Positions 46,441-55,649 of a DNA stretch of 64,000 bases are shown piece by piece (within the stretch, counting starts at the first letter, position 1; each line of letters begins with the position of its first letter). The stretch spans positions 1-64,000 of the forward strand of contig JASJOG010000109.1 of the NCBI GenBank assembly GCA_030142905.1, read 5' to 3'. The notes beneath the pieces are model-generated. The model searched no databases. It saw only the letters and a program-made list of their open reading frames with translations, and was not told the origin of the DNA. The position numbers and the translations under genes are program-made. This DNA comes from Heliopora coerulea (Eukaryota > Cnidaria > Anthozoa > Scleralcyonacea > Helioporidae).

Positions 46441-46959
46441 AGTAAACATGGTTTTCAAATATGTTGATACCATCGTGATTGGTAATTTACGATAAAGTAA
46501 GAGAAAACGAAATAAACCCACTAAAAAGGTATACACAGCTACCAACATTTAGGTACTTCTGCACCGTTTAGTTCTTAAAAGAACTGTATGAAACTTAAAG
46601 AGAGGGAAACTACTACGCAATGAGTGGGCCAATTGAAATAAGAAAGAGCACAACGAATTTCGCCAGACCACTTATCAAGTGCTATACCCCTGCTGACTCA
46701 AAAGAAACAAATCACCTGCATATGCAGTCTCAAAACTGATGACATCAACCCGAAGGTAAGCGGTAGGGTCAATATAGGGTTAGCTGGAAAGCAAATTCCT
46801 TTTGCCAACACAGGTCCAGATCATTAAGTCTTATGCAAATGGCTTTCATTCCTTTTAGTTGAAAGGTGGAACGGTATTTGTAAAGAATTTTAAAATTACT
46901 GTTTCAGTAGATTTCAGCGCAAGACTTCTTAGACAAGAGGTGTTTGTCAACTACTTAAT

Positions 46960-47120
46960 CACAACTAATGAAAAGACTAGATCGGCATTGTCTTTCTGGT
47001 TGTTGACGTGATGGATGAGTTTTATTTTGTAATGACACTAGGAACGTGTTGTTTGATCCTATCACCCAGTCTCTAGTAAGTTCTACCCACATAGCGAAAT
47101 CCACATTCGCATTTAATGTT
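46960..47120 (-). pseudogene. GIY-YIG endonuclease tail of Penelope-like element, left copy
   Basis: Read on the minus strand from about 47118: KCECGFRYVGRTY, then a stop, RLGDRIKQHVPSVITK, a stop, and NSSITSTTRKTMPI. The motif C-x-C-x3-YVGRT followed by RL..RI.QHVP is characteristic of the GIY-YIG domain of Penelope-like retroelements. Only the domain end is kept. Confidence 0.65.
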
Positions 47121-47122
47121 CC

Positions 47123-47215
47123 CAAACAACACATTCCTAGTGTGATTACAAAATAAAACTCAGCCATCACGTCAACAACCAGAAAGACAATGCTGATCTA
47201 GTCTTTTTATCAGTT
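47123..47215 (+). pseudogene. GIY-YIG tail of Penelope-like element, right copy
   Basis: Mirror of the left copy starting later: it keeps KQHIPSVITK, a stop, then NSAITSTTRKTMLI, and lacks the YVGRT part. The different truncation points show two separate 5'-truncated copies, or a deletion at the centre of a palindrome. Confidence 0.6.
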
Positions 47216-47735
47216 GTGATCCAGCAGTTGGCAAACACCTCTTGTCTGAAAGTCTTGCGCTGAAACCTACTCAAATGGTAATTTTAGAATTCTTTACAAA
47301 TACCGTTCCGCCTTTCAATTAAAAGTGATGGAAACCATTTGCATAATACTTAATGATCTGGACCTGTGTTGGAAAAAAGGAATTTGTTTTCCAGCTAACC
47401 CTGTTTTGACCCTATCGCATACCTTCGGGTTGATGTCATCAGTTTTGAGACTATATATGCAGGTGATTTGTTTCGTTTGCAGACGTATAGCACTTGATAA
47501 CTGGTCTGCTGAAATGTTTCGTACTGTTTCTTAATTCTTTAGGCCTACTCTTCATGTGGTAGTTTATCTTTCTTTAAGTTTCATACAGTTCTCCTAAGAA
47601 CTAAACGGGGCAGAAATACCTAAATGTTGCTAACTGTGTATACCTCTTTAGCGGGTTTGTTTCATTTTCTCTTACTTTATCGTTAATTACCAATCACGAT
47701 GGTATCAACATATTTGAAAATCGTGTTTAAATTTA

Positions 47736-48746
47736 CTAACACAACAAAATCGCTGTTTAAAGAATTATTACTTCACAACATATAAGTCCGAGGCTATCAG
47801 TTAATCAACTGCAATTCTTCGCCTTCAACTATTCCACCGTTCACGTTATATGAAAGATTCAAGCGAATTGTCCATTGAATATCAGCACCTTAAAATTGGT
47901 CTCCATCTGTCAAGAATGAGCCAACAATTTCGGCAGGAGTAAGGCCACTTATCATTCTCACGTTCATTGCCATTTGCATGAAAGCAATTTTTTTTGTTTT
48001 GAAAAAATGAAAATTTCAGTTGAAAATGGGCCCACTCCTGGAAGGAATCAGAAAACCTATTTAATTTATAGACTTGTCGATTCGAGGGCTAAAATTGGCC
48101 TTTTTGAAAACTGTCAAGAGATAGGAGTGAGTAAGTTAAGGATGGGGAAATAAATAGCGGTACTTAGCTAGACAAGAGTTTTTGCATGCCTTAGGGTGAA
48201 ACAGGAACACATTTTCATTGTCAATTCTGAAGAATCATAATTACACAACATTTGAGTCCTTACTTTTTCTGATTATCAACAGCAGTTTTTCGCCACCAAC
48301 CGACCCACCGTTTATGTTTTAAGAAATAGTCAAACGAATTTTCCACGAGGTTGCTCTACATCTGCCAGGAATAAACTAACAATATTGGCACCGCCAGAAG
48401 AAAAGCCAATTGTTAGTCTCACTTTCACCATAATCTGCATAAGAGGATAGACTAAAAAACGTCTTAGCATTCGACGAAAGTTTTTCGTATAAAATTTTCT
48501 TTTTAATGAGAATTTGATAAAAACGGCCTTCATTCTGGAAGTAATAAGAAAGTTATTTTATTCATACAACGAAATGTCGATTCGTGTGCTAAAACTCGTT
48601 TAGTCGAATCCCGGCGATTTCTTCTCGAGTTACTTAACGATTTGCTCCAACGATTTGTTTTTGTACGAACTGCAGACTTGAATGCACGCATGCAATCCTT
48701 GTAACAAGTTTACGTCACCACTGTGTCCATGAAGTCAATAGACACG
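47736..48746. other. No gene; internally repeated text
   Basis: The segments 47785-47990 and 48260-48440 resemble each other (CAGTT.TTCGCC, CACCGTT, GCCA.TTGTTAGTCTCAC and similar), so a diverged direct duplication is likely. No coding signal. Confidence 0.4.
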
Positions 48747-48754
48747 GTAGTAAC

Positions 48755-48943
48755 CAGTGGCGTAACGCAACTACTGGGGGCCCTTAGGACATTTTCGTTT
48801 GGGGCCCCCCGTCACCTCCCTCAGTATCGACGTAATTTGAAGACTTTAATTTCAATTGTTTCTACAGATTCATCGGGGGCCCCTTAGAGGTCGGATGCCC
48901 TTAGGAGGTGCTCCAACCCTAACCATAGTCCGTTACGCCATTG
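48755..48943. mobile_element. MITE of hAT family 1 (189 bp) with perfect target duplication
   Basis: Begins CAGTGGCGTAACG and ends CGTTACGCCATTG, with the family's GGGGGCCC and CCTTAGGAG text inside. Flanked by GTAGTAAC at 48747-48754 and 48944-48951. No coding sequence is left. It is a non-autonomous derivative of the same family as the three larger copies. Confidence 0.92.
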
Positions 48944-48981
48944 GTAGTAACGCAGACTGCAATTATGCGATTATGAGATCA

Positions 48982-49201
48982 CGTTCACACGATACCGGTA
49001 CGAAATGAAACCGTAACGAAATTATTACGGTTAGGCCTAGCGTTCACACGGTACCGGTATGAAAAAGCATGAAACCATAATGCTAACCGTAACGATTTGA
49101 AACCGTAATGTGAAACCGTAATGTGAAACCGTAATCGTGTGAACAGGTTCGTACCGTAATATTTTGATACCGGTGCAGTTTCGTACCGGTATCGTGTGAA
49201 C
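48982..49201. mobile_element. MITE with perfect 24-bp inverted ends (220 bp)
   Basis: The left end CGTTCACACGATACCGGTAC(GAAA) is the exact reverse complement of the right end. The inside is made of repeated ACCGTAA and TTACGGT phrases in both orientations. No coding capacity, and no clear target duplication. Confidence 0.8.
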
Positions 49202-49329
49202 GGGGTCTGAGGCTCCCTCCTGCCAAATAGAGCGGATCTGATTACGCCACTGCTCGATAGCAAAAAATAAAACTCCTTCCATCAGACATGCCTCTGCCAC
49301 TAATGCTGTTTCAAGTATTATTAAGTAAG

Positions 49330-49661
49330 AGGCCGTTTACACTTAGCTCGCTTTAAGGGGCCGTTTACACTGAGATCGATCTAACTTGAATCGGTCTGAG
49401 ACCGATCTGAGATAGATCTTAGTTCGCTTCGTGAAGGCGTTCACACTCGTTTGGATCGATGTCAGTTCGCATTCAAGCGTTTACACTCTGATCGATTTTG
49501 ACTTAGATCGATCTCAGATCGATCTAACACGCTAGTGTGAACGGCCCTTTAGTTCGACATACTTTAAATCGATCTAAAACCGATTCGAGATCACTTTGAT
49601 CGAGCGTTCAGATCTATTCTAGATCGATGTAAAACCAGATCAATCTCGTGCACATTACGGC
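49330..49661. mobile_element. Nested palindromic MITE rich in GATCGATCT
   Basis: The inner unit 49357-49547 begins GGGGCCGTTTACACT and ends AGTGTGAACGGCCC. Outer text GGCCGTTTACACTTAGC (49331) and GTGCACATTACGGCC (49661) may mark an older element into which it inserted. The repeated word GATCGATCT/AGATCGATC fills the interior. Confidence 0.65.
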
Positions 49662-50439
49662 CTTTTGCGGGATATTTTCAATCCAAAATGGTGGCTGTGG
49701 ATGAGCCAGAGCTTGTAGGGCCGGACGGAAATAAGAACTAATATACTTCTTCGTCAATCCACGTTCCACCACGCGGCGACATAGCTTAAAATAAACATAG
49801 TCAACATGCTTCGTTTCATGTTTGCAAGTTCAGGTCTTCGAGAAAAACAAAATGGCGAGCAGGGTAAAACGTTTAACTCTAAACTAAATCGGAAAAGCTG
49901 GTAACCACAATTATGATGATGACAGTCATTACCTTCCAACGCCCGATCGAAATATCACAAATGGTGGTCAAGCCCTAAGTGGTGTCAAAGGTTTAAGGAT
50001 TTACATCGACAGGTTTGGCGATCTTGGAATGACGATACGAATACGCGAATTACCTAACAGCTTAACACGTCAACGCGTTACGAACGTCATACGAAAGAGC
50101 ATCAAGGAATACTATACGACTAGAAACAATTAACAAAACTACACATGCTGGACTACTCAAAAATTTTCAAACCACATAATTTCACCATATCTTAAAAAAT
50201 TGCGCTGGTATCACCTAGTGGTTTCACTAAAAATACTGGACTGCTAAAAATCTACTTCCAACTGGCAATCTTTTGACCTTGGTTAAACTATAGAATTTTA
50301 ACCAAACGTTTGTATTTTTTCCGTAAAAATCCTATGATTTTTTCATTTATGGGTCAGTTTCTGATTGGCCTATAAAAAGATTATAATTATGCTACAGGAA
50401 GTTAACTCCCGTCCGTACTCTTCGTTTCACTTTCATCTC
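49662..50439. other. No gene recognised
   Basis: Short frames only (61 codons at 49754-49939, minus). CCATTTTGGATTG near 49680 resembles promoter-proximal text, but no gene starts here. Confidence 0.35.
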
Positions 50440-50830
50440 TCATGGATTCATTATTTTCATGTGTTTCTGTTTGTTCACCATATGGCTTGAAACATGTTTC
50501 CCCATTGTAATACTAGCACTCAACACATTAAGATATGGAATATGTGGAATCAAATAAGACATCAGACCATTTATATCTCTTCTAAGAAGTTCGTCTTTTT
50601 TTAATTCATCTTCCATATTCTCCGGATTTTCTATAGCGTCTAAACCTTCCATCAATTTACTGAATTTAGATATTAATAAATCGGTTAAGAACTCGTTTGT
50701 CCATTCCATTCGTCTCTCTTCATATTGTTTGTGCAATTTTGTTTATGATCTTGGATGATGCTTTTTTAATATATTTCACAGACTGATCTAATTGACCGTC
50801 TTCCACTAGCTTTATTAGTTCCGATTGATT
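50440..50830 (-). pseudogene. Helical hypothetical protein, divergent ORF of the helicase element
   Basis: I do not recognise the family. The frame at 50440-50736 encodes 98 residues (EERRMEWTNEFLTDLLISKF ... LMEGLDAIENPENMED ... KHVSSHMVNKQKHMK), acidic and helical. Upstream, in another frame, HNQSELIKLVEDGQLDQSVK YIKKASSKIINK fits as its N-terminal part, so a frameshift near 50740 breaks it. It faces away from the helicase frame with no gap. Confidence 0.5.
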
Positions 50831-51600
50831 ATGCGTGGTCGCAAGTAAAGAATCAATATGGATCTAAAAAGTATACATTTGCACGAGAAACTGAAGATGA
50901 GATTCTGCTATTTGTGGATGAGCCAAAGAAAGGAATAAATACTTTTCAGCTTATAAATTAGGCCAGAATTCATTCTAATGTTTCGATTCACGCTTTTGAT
51001 TCGAGATACAAGAAATTCATCAGTCACTGTACACCTCGCCCAAATATTGTACTTTGCTATATTGTGGAAAGACCATCATTTCAGTGGTGGTGACAGGAAT
51101 TCCCCGATGCAGGGACTAAAGTCCCCGACAGGGGGCTAAACCTTAGGGGCCATGACCTCCCCCCCTTTATAATTTCGTTATTTGAAGGTCGAAAACATCA
51201 CGTTATTTTTCGCAAGAATAATCGAAACAACTGACTAGAAACAATTTACTTTTAGATCTCACATGAAGAGTCCATTATCTTTCTTGGCAAAATCAACAAC
51301 TGCTCATAGTTTGTACAGTATATGAGTTCATCAGTGAAAATTCCAAGACGGACTGTTAATTTTCCCCCGACAGGGAGACTAAGGTTCCCCGACGCGGGGG
51401 CTGTAGCCCTCTCTGTCCCCCTCCCTTGGGGCCACCCCTGCATCATTTACGTCCTATCCTCAATAAGGAACTAAAACGGGCAGCGAATATGGCCAATCAG
51501 GGGGGTATCAAAAATATTCTCTGGTATCTTTCCCAAAACGGAGTTTCAAGCATGAGGAAGATGTTAAATTTTCAACAAAACAGATTGGGAAAGTGTTTGA
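50820..51600 (+). pseudogene. N-terminal region of helicase protein, interrupted by a MITE
   Basis: The first part reads IDYAWSQVKNQYGSKKYTFA, then EDEILLFVDEPKKGIN, a stop, then NVSIHAFDSRYKKFISHCTP up to 51073. After the inserted 359 bp it resumes with ILNKELKRAANMANQGGIKN and ILWYLSQNGVSSMRKM, and a frameshift near 51590 joins FEEDKLITYF. No domain assigned. Confidence 0.45.
51082..51440. mobile_element. hAT-type MITE (359 bp) with perfect target duplication
   Basis: Starts CAGTGGTGG and ends CCACCCCTG. Flanked on both sides by the 8-bp CATCATTT (51074-51081 and 51441-51448). The ends are rich in CCCCGAC/GTCCCCGA text in inverted orientation. The short terminal repeats differ from hAT families 1 and 2, so this is a third hAT group in the window. 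Confidence 0.92.
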
Positions 51601-52838
51601 AGAGGATAAGCTAATAACATATTTCGAGAAAAATTATAGAGAGAACCTTGATATGAACGATTTCAGCCTCAGCAAAGGACAAGGATGTATTGTGAAAGGA
51701 CCAGTTGGCTCGAGGAAAACGCATAAATTGATCGAACGGTTATTAAAAGAGGATAATCCACGAGTTCTTTCGTTCACTAATAAAGCCATTCAGAATGTTA
51801 AGGAACGATCTATAATCGGGCTACGAGAACATGAGAGGGATACTAATTTTACGGAAGATGAAATAAATCACATTTGTAAAACATTCGATGGTCATTACTG
51901 TGAATGGAAAGATAGTAATATCAAAAACATTAAGGATAAAACGGTATTGATCGATGAATACAGTATGGTTCCAAACAAGTTCATGACCATTCTCTACAAG
52001 TTGTGGTTGGAATACATGACTATTTAACCAGTGTGTCGGTGAGATAGATGTGTGGAAGATATGATGAGAAAACCAAAAATATATTAGATTTCTTCTTGGA
52101 CAAAGGTTGCGCAGCCAAATTGAAAAAGACCAAAAGCCGAAAACGAATTATTACAACAATTGGAATATTTAACCCATTAACAATATCGTGTAGAAATATG
52201 TTATTTGAATAAAACACGAAAGATAGTAAATAAGGAATGTTGTGAACGGTTTATTGATGAACACAAACCAAACATTGTTAAAAATGTTAAATTCCAGTAC
52301 GAAAGTGACAAGGAAGTGTATCCTGTGTGTGAAAAGATTCCGATTATAGCTACCAAAAATCTTAAGGATAAAAATATTTATAATGCAATGGAGTTCAAAA
52401 TTAGACAAATAAAACAGATTAATAATGAATATTTTTTTTACAATGAATAGTGAAGAGTTTAAGGAAAACGAATTTGCAGAGTCATTTGTACTATCCTTCT
52501 GTCTAACTGTTTATAAATATCAAGGAGGAGAAATAAACACGCATTACAATATTTTTGACATTAATAGAATGGTTAAAAAACAGCTTTATACAACATTGAG
52601 TAGAACCAAGAGATTCGAGTATATTCATTTCGATGAAAATATGTTACTAAAATTTTATTACAATATAAAATTACCAGTATTGAAATTGGTCAATGCTAAA
52701 CATAATTCGGTTTTCAAAAACGGTAAAATATATGAAATTAGTTTTGGTAATGAAACAATTTATGTAGGCAGCAGATGCGAGACATTGAAAACCAGATTAA
52801 GTTGGCATAAGACAAACAAAAACAGTCAGACTTTTTAA
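51593..52838 (+). pseudogene. Superfamily 1 helicase (Pif1/RecD-like), broken
   Basis: The Walker A motif is GCIVKGPVGSRKTHKLI (51690-51730), where the usual GKT has become RKT. Motif II is TVLIDEYSMVPNKF (near 51940). After a stop at 52024 and about 180 bp of scrambled frames comes YLNKTRKIVNKECCERFIDE and IPIIATKNLKDK, matching the region between motifs III and V. The frame 52425-52838 gives LSFCLTVYKYQGGE and LYTTLSRTKRFEYIHFDE, the motif V/VI text of Pif1-like helicases (usually HKYQG). It would unwind DNA during replication of the element. At least three breaks; not functional. Confidence 0.75.
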
Positions 52839-53160
52839 TAACAAGGACCACAAACCAGATATAAGATTAATAGCAAACGCGCCTTGTAACGATAGAAAAG
52901 AATTGGAAAAAATAGAAAACGAATACATAATATTATACTCGGAAAAATACGGCGAGAAATTGTTGAATAAAAGGTGCAACCCAGTAGGCAAAAAACAGAA
53001 AATGGTCGTTCATAATGTTGAGATGGAAGACGAAGAAAAATTAGGGCTTAGAATCGGTTTGGAGAAAAAGATAAAGATAAAAGAGTACAAAGATATGTAT
53101 GTTATTGATACGATTGTGAACAGTATGCGAGTAAAGACAAAATTGAGATTCGAAAAATAA
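52700..53160 (+). pseudogene. GIY-YIG nuclease domain fused to the helicase
   Basis: Directly after the helicase motif VI, in the same frame, comes KIYEISFGNETIYVGSRCET and LKTRLSWHKTNKN, the GIY-YIG start (here IYE ... IYVGS). A frameshift near 52830 continues as HKPDIRLIANAPCNDRKELE and ENEYIILYSEKYGEKLLNKR, the usual end with the catalytic E and the LLN tail. A basic C-terminal tail (53000-53157) follows. Fusion of helicase and GIY-YIG is the unusual feature. Confidence 0.7.
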
Positions 53161-53976
53161 TCAAAAGAAACAGCGTTTGAACAGATTTGTAAGAAGTGAT
53201 TAATAAAATGTTAGATTTTGATTAGACCATCCGATAAGCTGCATAATTAATAATCAAATTTTTGGTGAGTAATTGAAAATTTGGTTATGGGGTTGATAAT
53301 ATTTGGCGATGTTTTGACGATTTTGAAGTTTGGTGTTTTTGGCGCTTGAATGATGGTAATTAGAGCCATACCGAGAGCTTCGGAGGTGGGGATGGATTTC
53401 GAGTAGTCCAGCATGTGTAGTAACAAACTTATTGTGTACCGTATTTCAAGAAAATAGAGCATATGGATACTCTTTTTTGTCGTTTTACCCATAGATATAG
53501 AAAAGCCTCTATACAGCGGACACCTCCATAGAGCGGACACTTATATTGATTCTGTGAGGTGTCCGCTAACTAGAAAATCCGCTGTAAACGTTCACGTTTG
53601 GAACGAGGCATGTATCTGCCACAGCAGCTTTTGCTGGAGACATTTCCACAGGACAACAGGTTTACGTATTATGGGTGATGTTTGAGTGTTTGATGACACA
53701 AAATTCAAATAGCATTTACAACAATTCTAGGTTTAGATGCCATGATCAACGTGAACGGTTTTTATCTACTCTAGCAGCCCCGCGCTTTCTGTTACTTTAA
53801 ATTGTTAAGGGGTCAGGTCATACAGCGTGATCTCTTCATCAACTTGCTAATAAAAACTTATTGAAATAATCATAATCAGGTACGATTCATGGATTCTTAA
53901 AATATCACGAATAGACGTGAAAAGAGCAGCGAGGGCTCAAAAAAGTCGTGCAATTTAACTTTAGACGGTCAGCTGA
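53161..53976. other. 3' flank of gene B; short tandem text
   Basis: The segment 53512-53585 has repeated GCGGACACCT/AGGTGTCCGC text in both orientations, a short fold-back repeat. A 97-codon minus frame at 53247-53540 shows no domain; it may be a leftover of the adjacent element. The gene B 3' untranslated region should begin just left of 53977. Confidence 0.4.
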
Positions 53977-54065
53977 CTAAAACTGCATAAGCCACCATAC
54001 TGTTAAGACGAACGACAGAACAACATTAGGCAATGGAGAGCTGCTGGAGTTTGGGCAACCAGGAC
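53977..54065 (-). CDS. Gene B last exon: GPI-anchor-like C-terminus
   Basis: The acceptor CTGTTTTTTGTTTAG precedes 54065, and the exon needs phase 1, which matches the donor phase of the exon at 54879-55041. The join reads SCAGPGCPNSSSSPLP and continues with the hydrophobic tail NVVLSFVLTVWWLMQF before the stop TAG at 53979-53977. A run of small residues followed by a hydrophobic end with no charged residue after it is the pattern of a GPI attachment signal. The protein would therefore sit on the outer cell surface. The exon is far too short to be noticed as an open frame; phase match, acceptor tract and tail composition support it. Confidence 0.75.
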
Positions 54066-54246
54066 CTAAACAAAAAACAGATTCAAATGGCTATAAATCT
54101 TACCAGCATGCGGTAATATTCTACTGGGAAGATTTGATTTGTACTCCTCGAGGATTTAATTCTCATCATGAAAACATAAAAGCGAGGCATGGCAATGGTG
54201 GAACAAAACATATAGTTAGACGAGCACAAGAACAAAGCATGCACAT

Positions 54247-54343
54247 TTGTATGGGTGGAGTGAGAGTGACAGTAAAAGAGAGAGTGTCAGTGACAGTGAT
54301 AGCATGAGTGCGAATGAGAGAGTGCAAACGGGAACGAGATCAA

Positions 54344-54386
<43 letters not shown>

Positions 54387-54450
54387 TCAGTCAGTCAGTA
54401 AGAGTATAAGTGAAAGTGAGAGAGTGAGAGTGAGCGTGAGACCGGGGTTG
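54247..54450. repeat. (GA)n and (CAGT)n microsatellite
   Basis: AG repeats at about 54348-54381 and CAGT repeats at 54382-54400 inside gene B's last intron. The S/R/E-rich frame across it is a repeat effect. Confidence 0.85.
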
Positions 54451-54878
54451 TGATGTGCCAAATCAAACTAATCAACAGTCATCAATGCTGATCAGCAAGC
54501 CAGGCGCCCAGAAACAAAATTCCAACCTGAAATATCAATTCAGATAACCATGGTATGAAACCAGCCTATGTATCAACAATTGCTCACGAAATGAATATTT
54601 CTTGCGCCTAAATAAGCAACTTGCCATTAATACAGCAACTCCTAAACCAACCGACCAGCCAAAAATCCACCAATACGATATTGGTTAGCCTACCTATCGT
54701 AATTAACATTATGGAATGTATGGTAATTATTTACGGTATTAATTAGGAAGCTGGCAAATCAGTGCGGGATACTAATGTACTAATCATTTAAAAACAAACT
54801 TCATGAATACCGAAACATAATAAATACGATAAAAGCAAAACAACCAAAGAAAAATTCCATCAATTTTCCCTTACTCAC
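54451..54878. other. Gene B intron, no further feature
   Basis: A+T-rich intron sequence between the last two exons; nothing else seen. Confidence 0.5.
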
Positions 54879-55041
54879 CAGCGCAACTTTCTCGAGGCCA
54901 CGGATTTGGTTCCTCTGGATCATCATCCTTGACGCTTTGAATGGCGGCACGTTGTTCAGCGGATAATTTTCCTACCACTGCATTACCAATTACGTTCACT
55001 TGAGAAGCGTCCATCGACTTTATTTGGTCAGGGCGGAAGGC
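54879..55041 (-). CDS. Gene B exon: last helical repeat and acidic linker
   Basis: Acceptor GTTTGTTTAAACAAATACCA-rich tract ending TTTTGTAG before 55041; donor GTGAGT after 54879. It starts in phase 0 (AFRPDQIKSMDASQVNVIGN) and ends in phase 1. Seen: a mesothelin/stereocilin-type unit (RPDQI...LD, then IGNAVVGKLSAEQRAAI), followed by the acidic linker DDDPEEPNPWPRESCA that leads to the GPI-like tail. This linker-plus-tail order is what one expects at the membrane-proximal end of this family. Confidence 0.82.
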
Positions 55042-55649
55042 CTACAAAAGTGTGGTATTTGTTTAAGGTGGCTAAACACAGTTTTGCTAATCCTTCGCAC
55101 CTCGTGCTTCCCTGTCACAAGACTCTAGAACGGTTGCAGCCCTAAACTTCAAATTTGGCGTAGAATGAAGGTAATGAGACTTAAGACCGGGAAGGTAAGA
55201 TTAAAGACTTTTTCTGTTTCAGTAGCAACAAAAATAATTGAAAACCACAAGAGAATCCATTTTGCTTGGGGGAAAAATCCATCCCTTACCCTTTCTTCTT
55301 TAGTTGTACAAATTTTACAAAAAAAAATCTTATGTGTGGGGATGGGTCGGTGAGTCGGTAGGTGGGTATGCTGGTGGACTAATGAGCCGGTGAGCTCGTG
55401 AGGTGGGGGACATTGGGTCATCGGATTGGTAAATTAGTCAGTAGGTTGGTTGGTAGGTTGGTTGGTAGGTTGGTTGGTTTGTACGTTGCAGTGGTTGATC
55501 TAGAGGGAGGGCATAGGGGGTTTAACCCCCTTTTTGAGCCATGAAACAATATAAGGGTTTCTTGCCATTGTCCCTATGTTTACATAATAAACTTTATTTG
55601 CATATTCTTTCTTTAATTGTACACCCATTCTCAACATGGGTTCGTTCAA
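55042..55649. other. Gene B intron with GGTT-type repeats
   Basis: Runs of GGTTGGTTGGTA at 55438-55480, otherwise no feature. The LINE begins within or just after 55620. Confidence 0.5.

Larger units (their letters stand above)
46441..47735. mobile_element. Inverted pair of Penelope-like 3' ends (1.3-kb palindrome)
   Basis: The left arm 46441-47055 and right arm 47123-47735 are inverted copies at roughly 90% identity by eye, with a 67-bp spacer. The coding tail of each copy is at the centre and the non-coding 3' end points outward. The spacer belongs to the left copy only, which extends further into the GIY-YIG domain. Head-to-head or inverted partial copies are typical of Penelope-like elements. 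Confidence 0.7.
50440..53160. mobile_element. Decayed element coding a helicase with GIY-YIG nuclease and a divergent ORF
   Basis: A minus-strand ORF (50440-50830) and plus-strand coding (from 50820) diverge from a shared start region of about 10 bp. The plus-strand part has an unknown N-terminal region, a superfamily 1 helicase and a GIY-YIG nuclease, all frameshifted. Divergent gene order and this domain pair suggest a large DNA transposon or an endogenised DNA virus fragment, but no polymerase, integrase or capsid gene is seen and no terminal repeats were found. A 359-bp hAT MITE interrupts it at 51082. Confidence 0.55.

Noticed and set aside
46357..46548. Membrane-protein-like minus frame
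   Set aside because: It lies in the non-coding 3' arm of the Penelope palindrome. The hydrophobic look comes from A+T-rich codons.
53247..53540. Extra 3' exon of gene B or separate gene
   Set aside because: Gene B already ends with a phase-matched exon and stop at 53977. The frame has no domain and overlaps a short fold-back repeat.
54247..54453. 68-codon S/R/E-rich plus frame
   Set aside because: The sequence is a GA and CAGT microsatellite inside a gene B intron.
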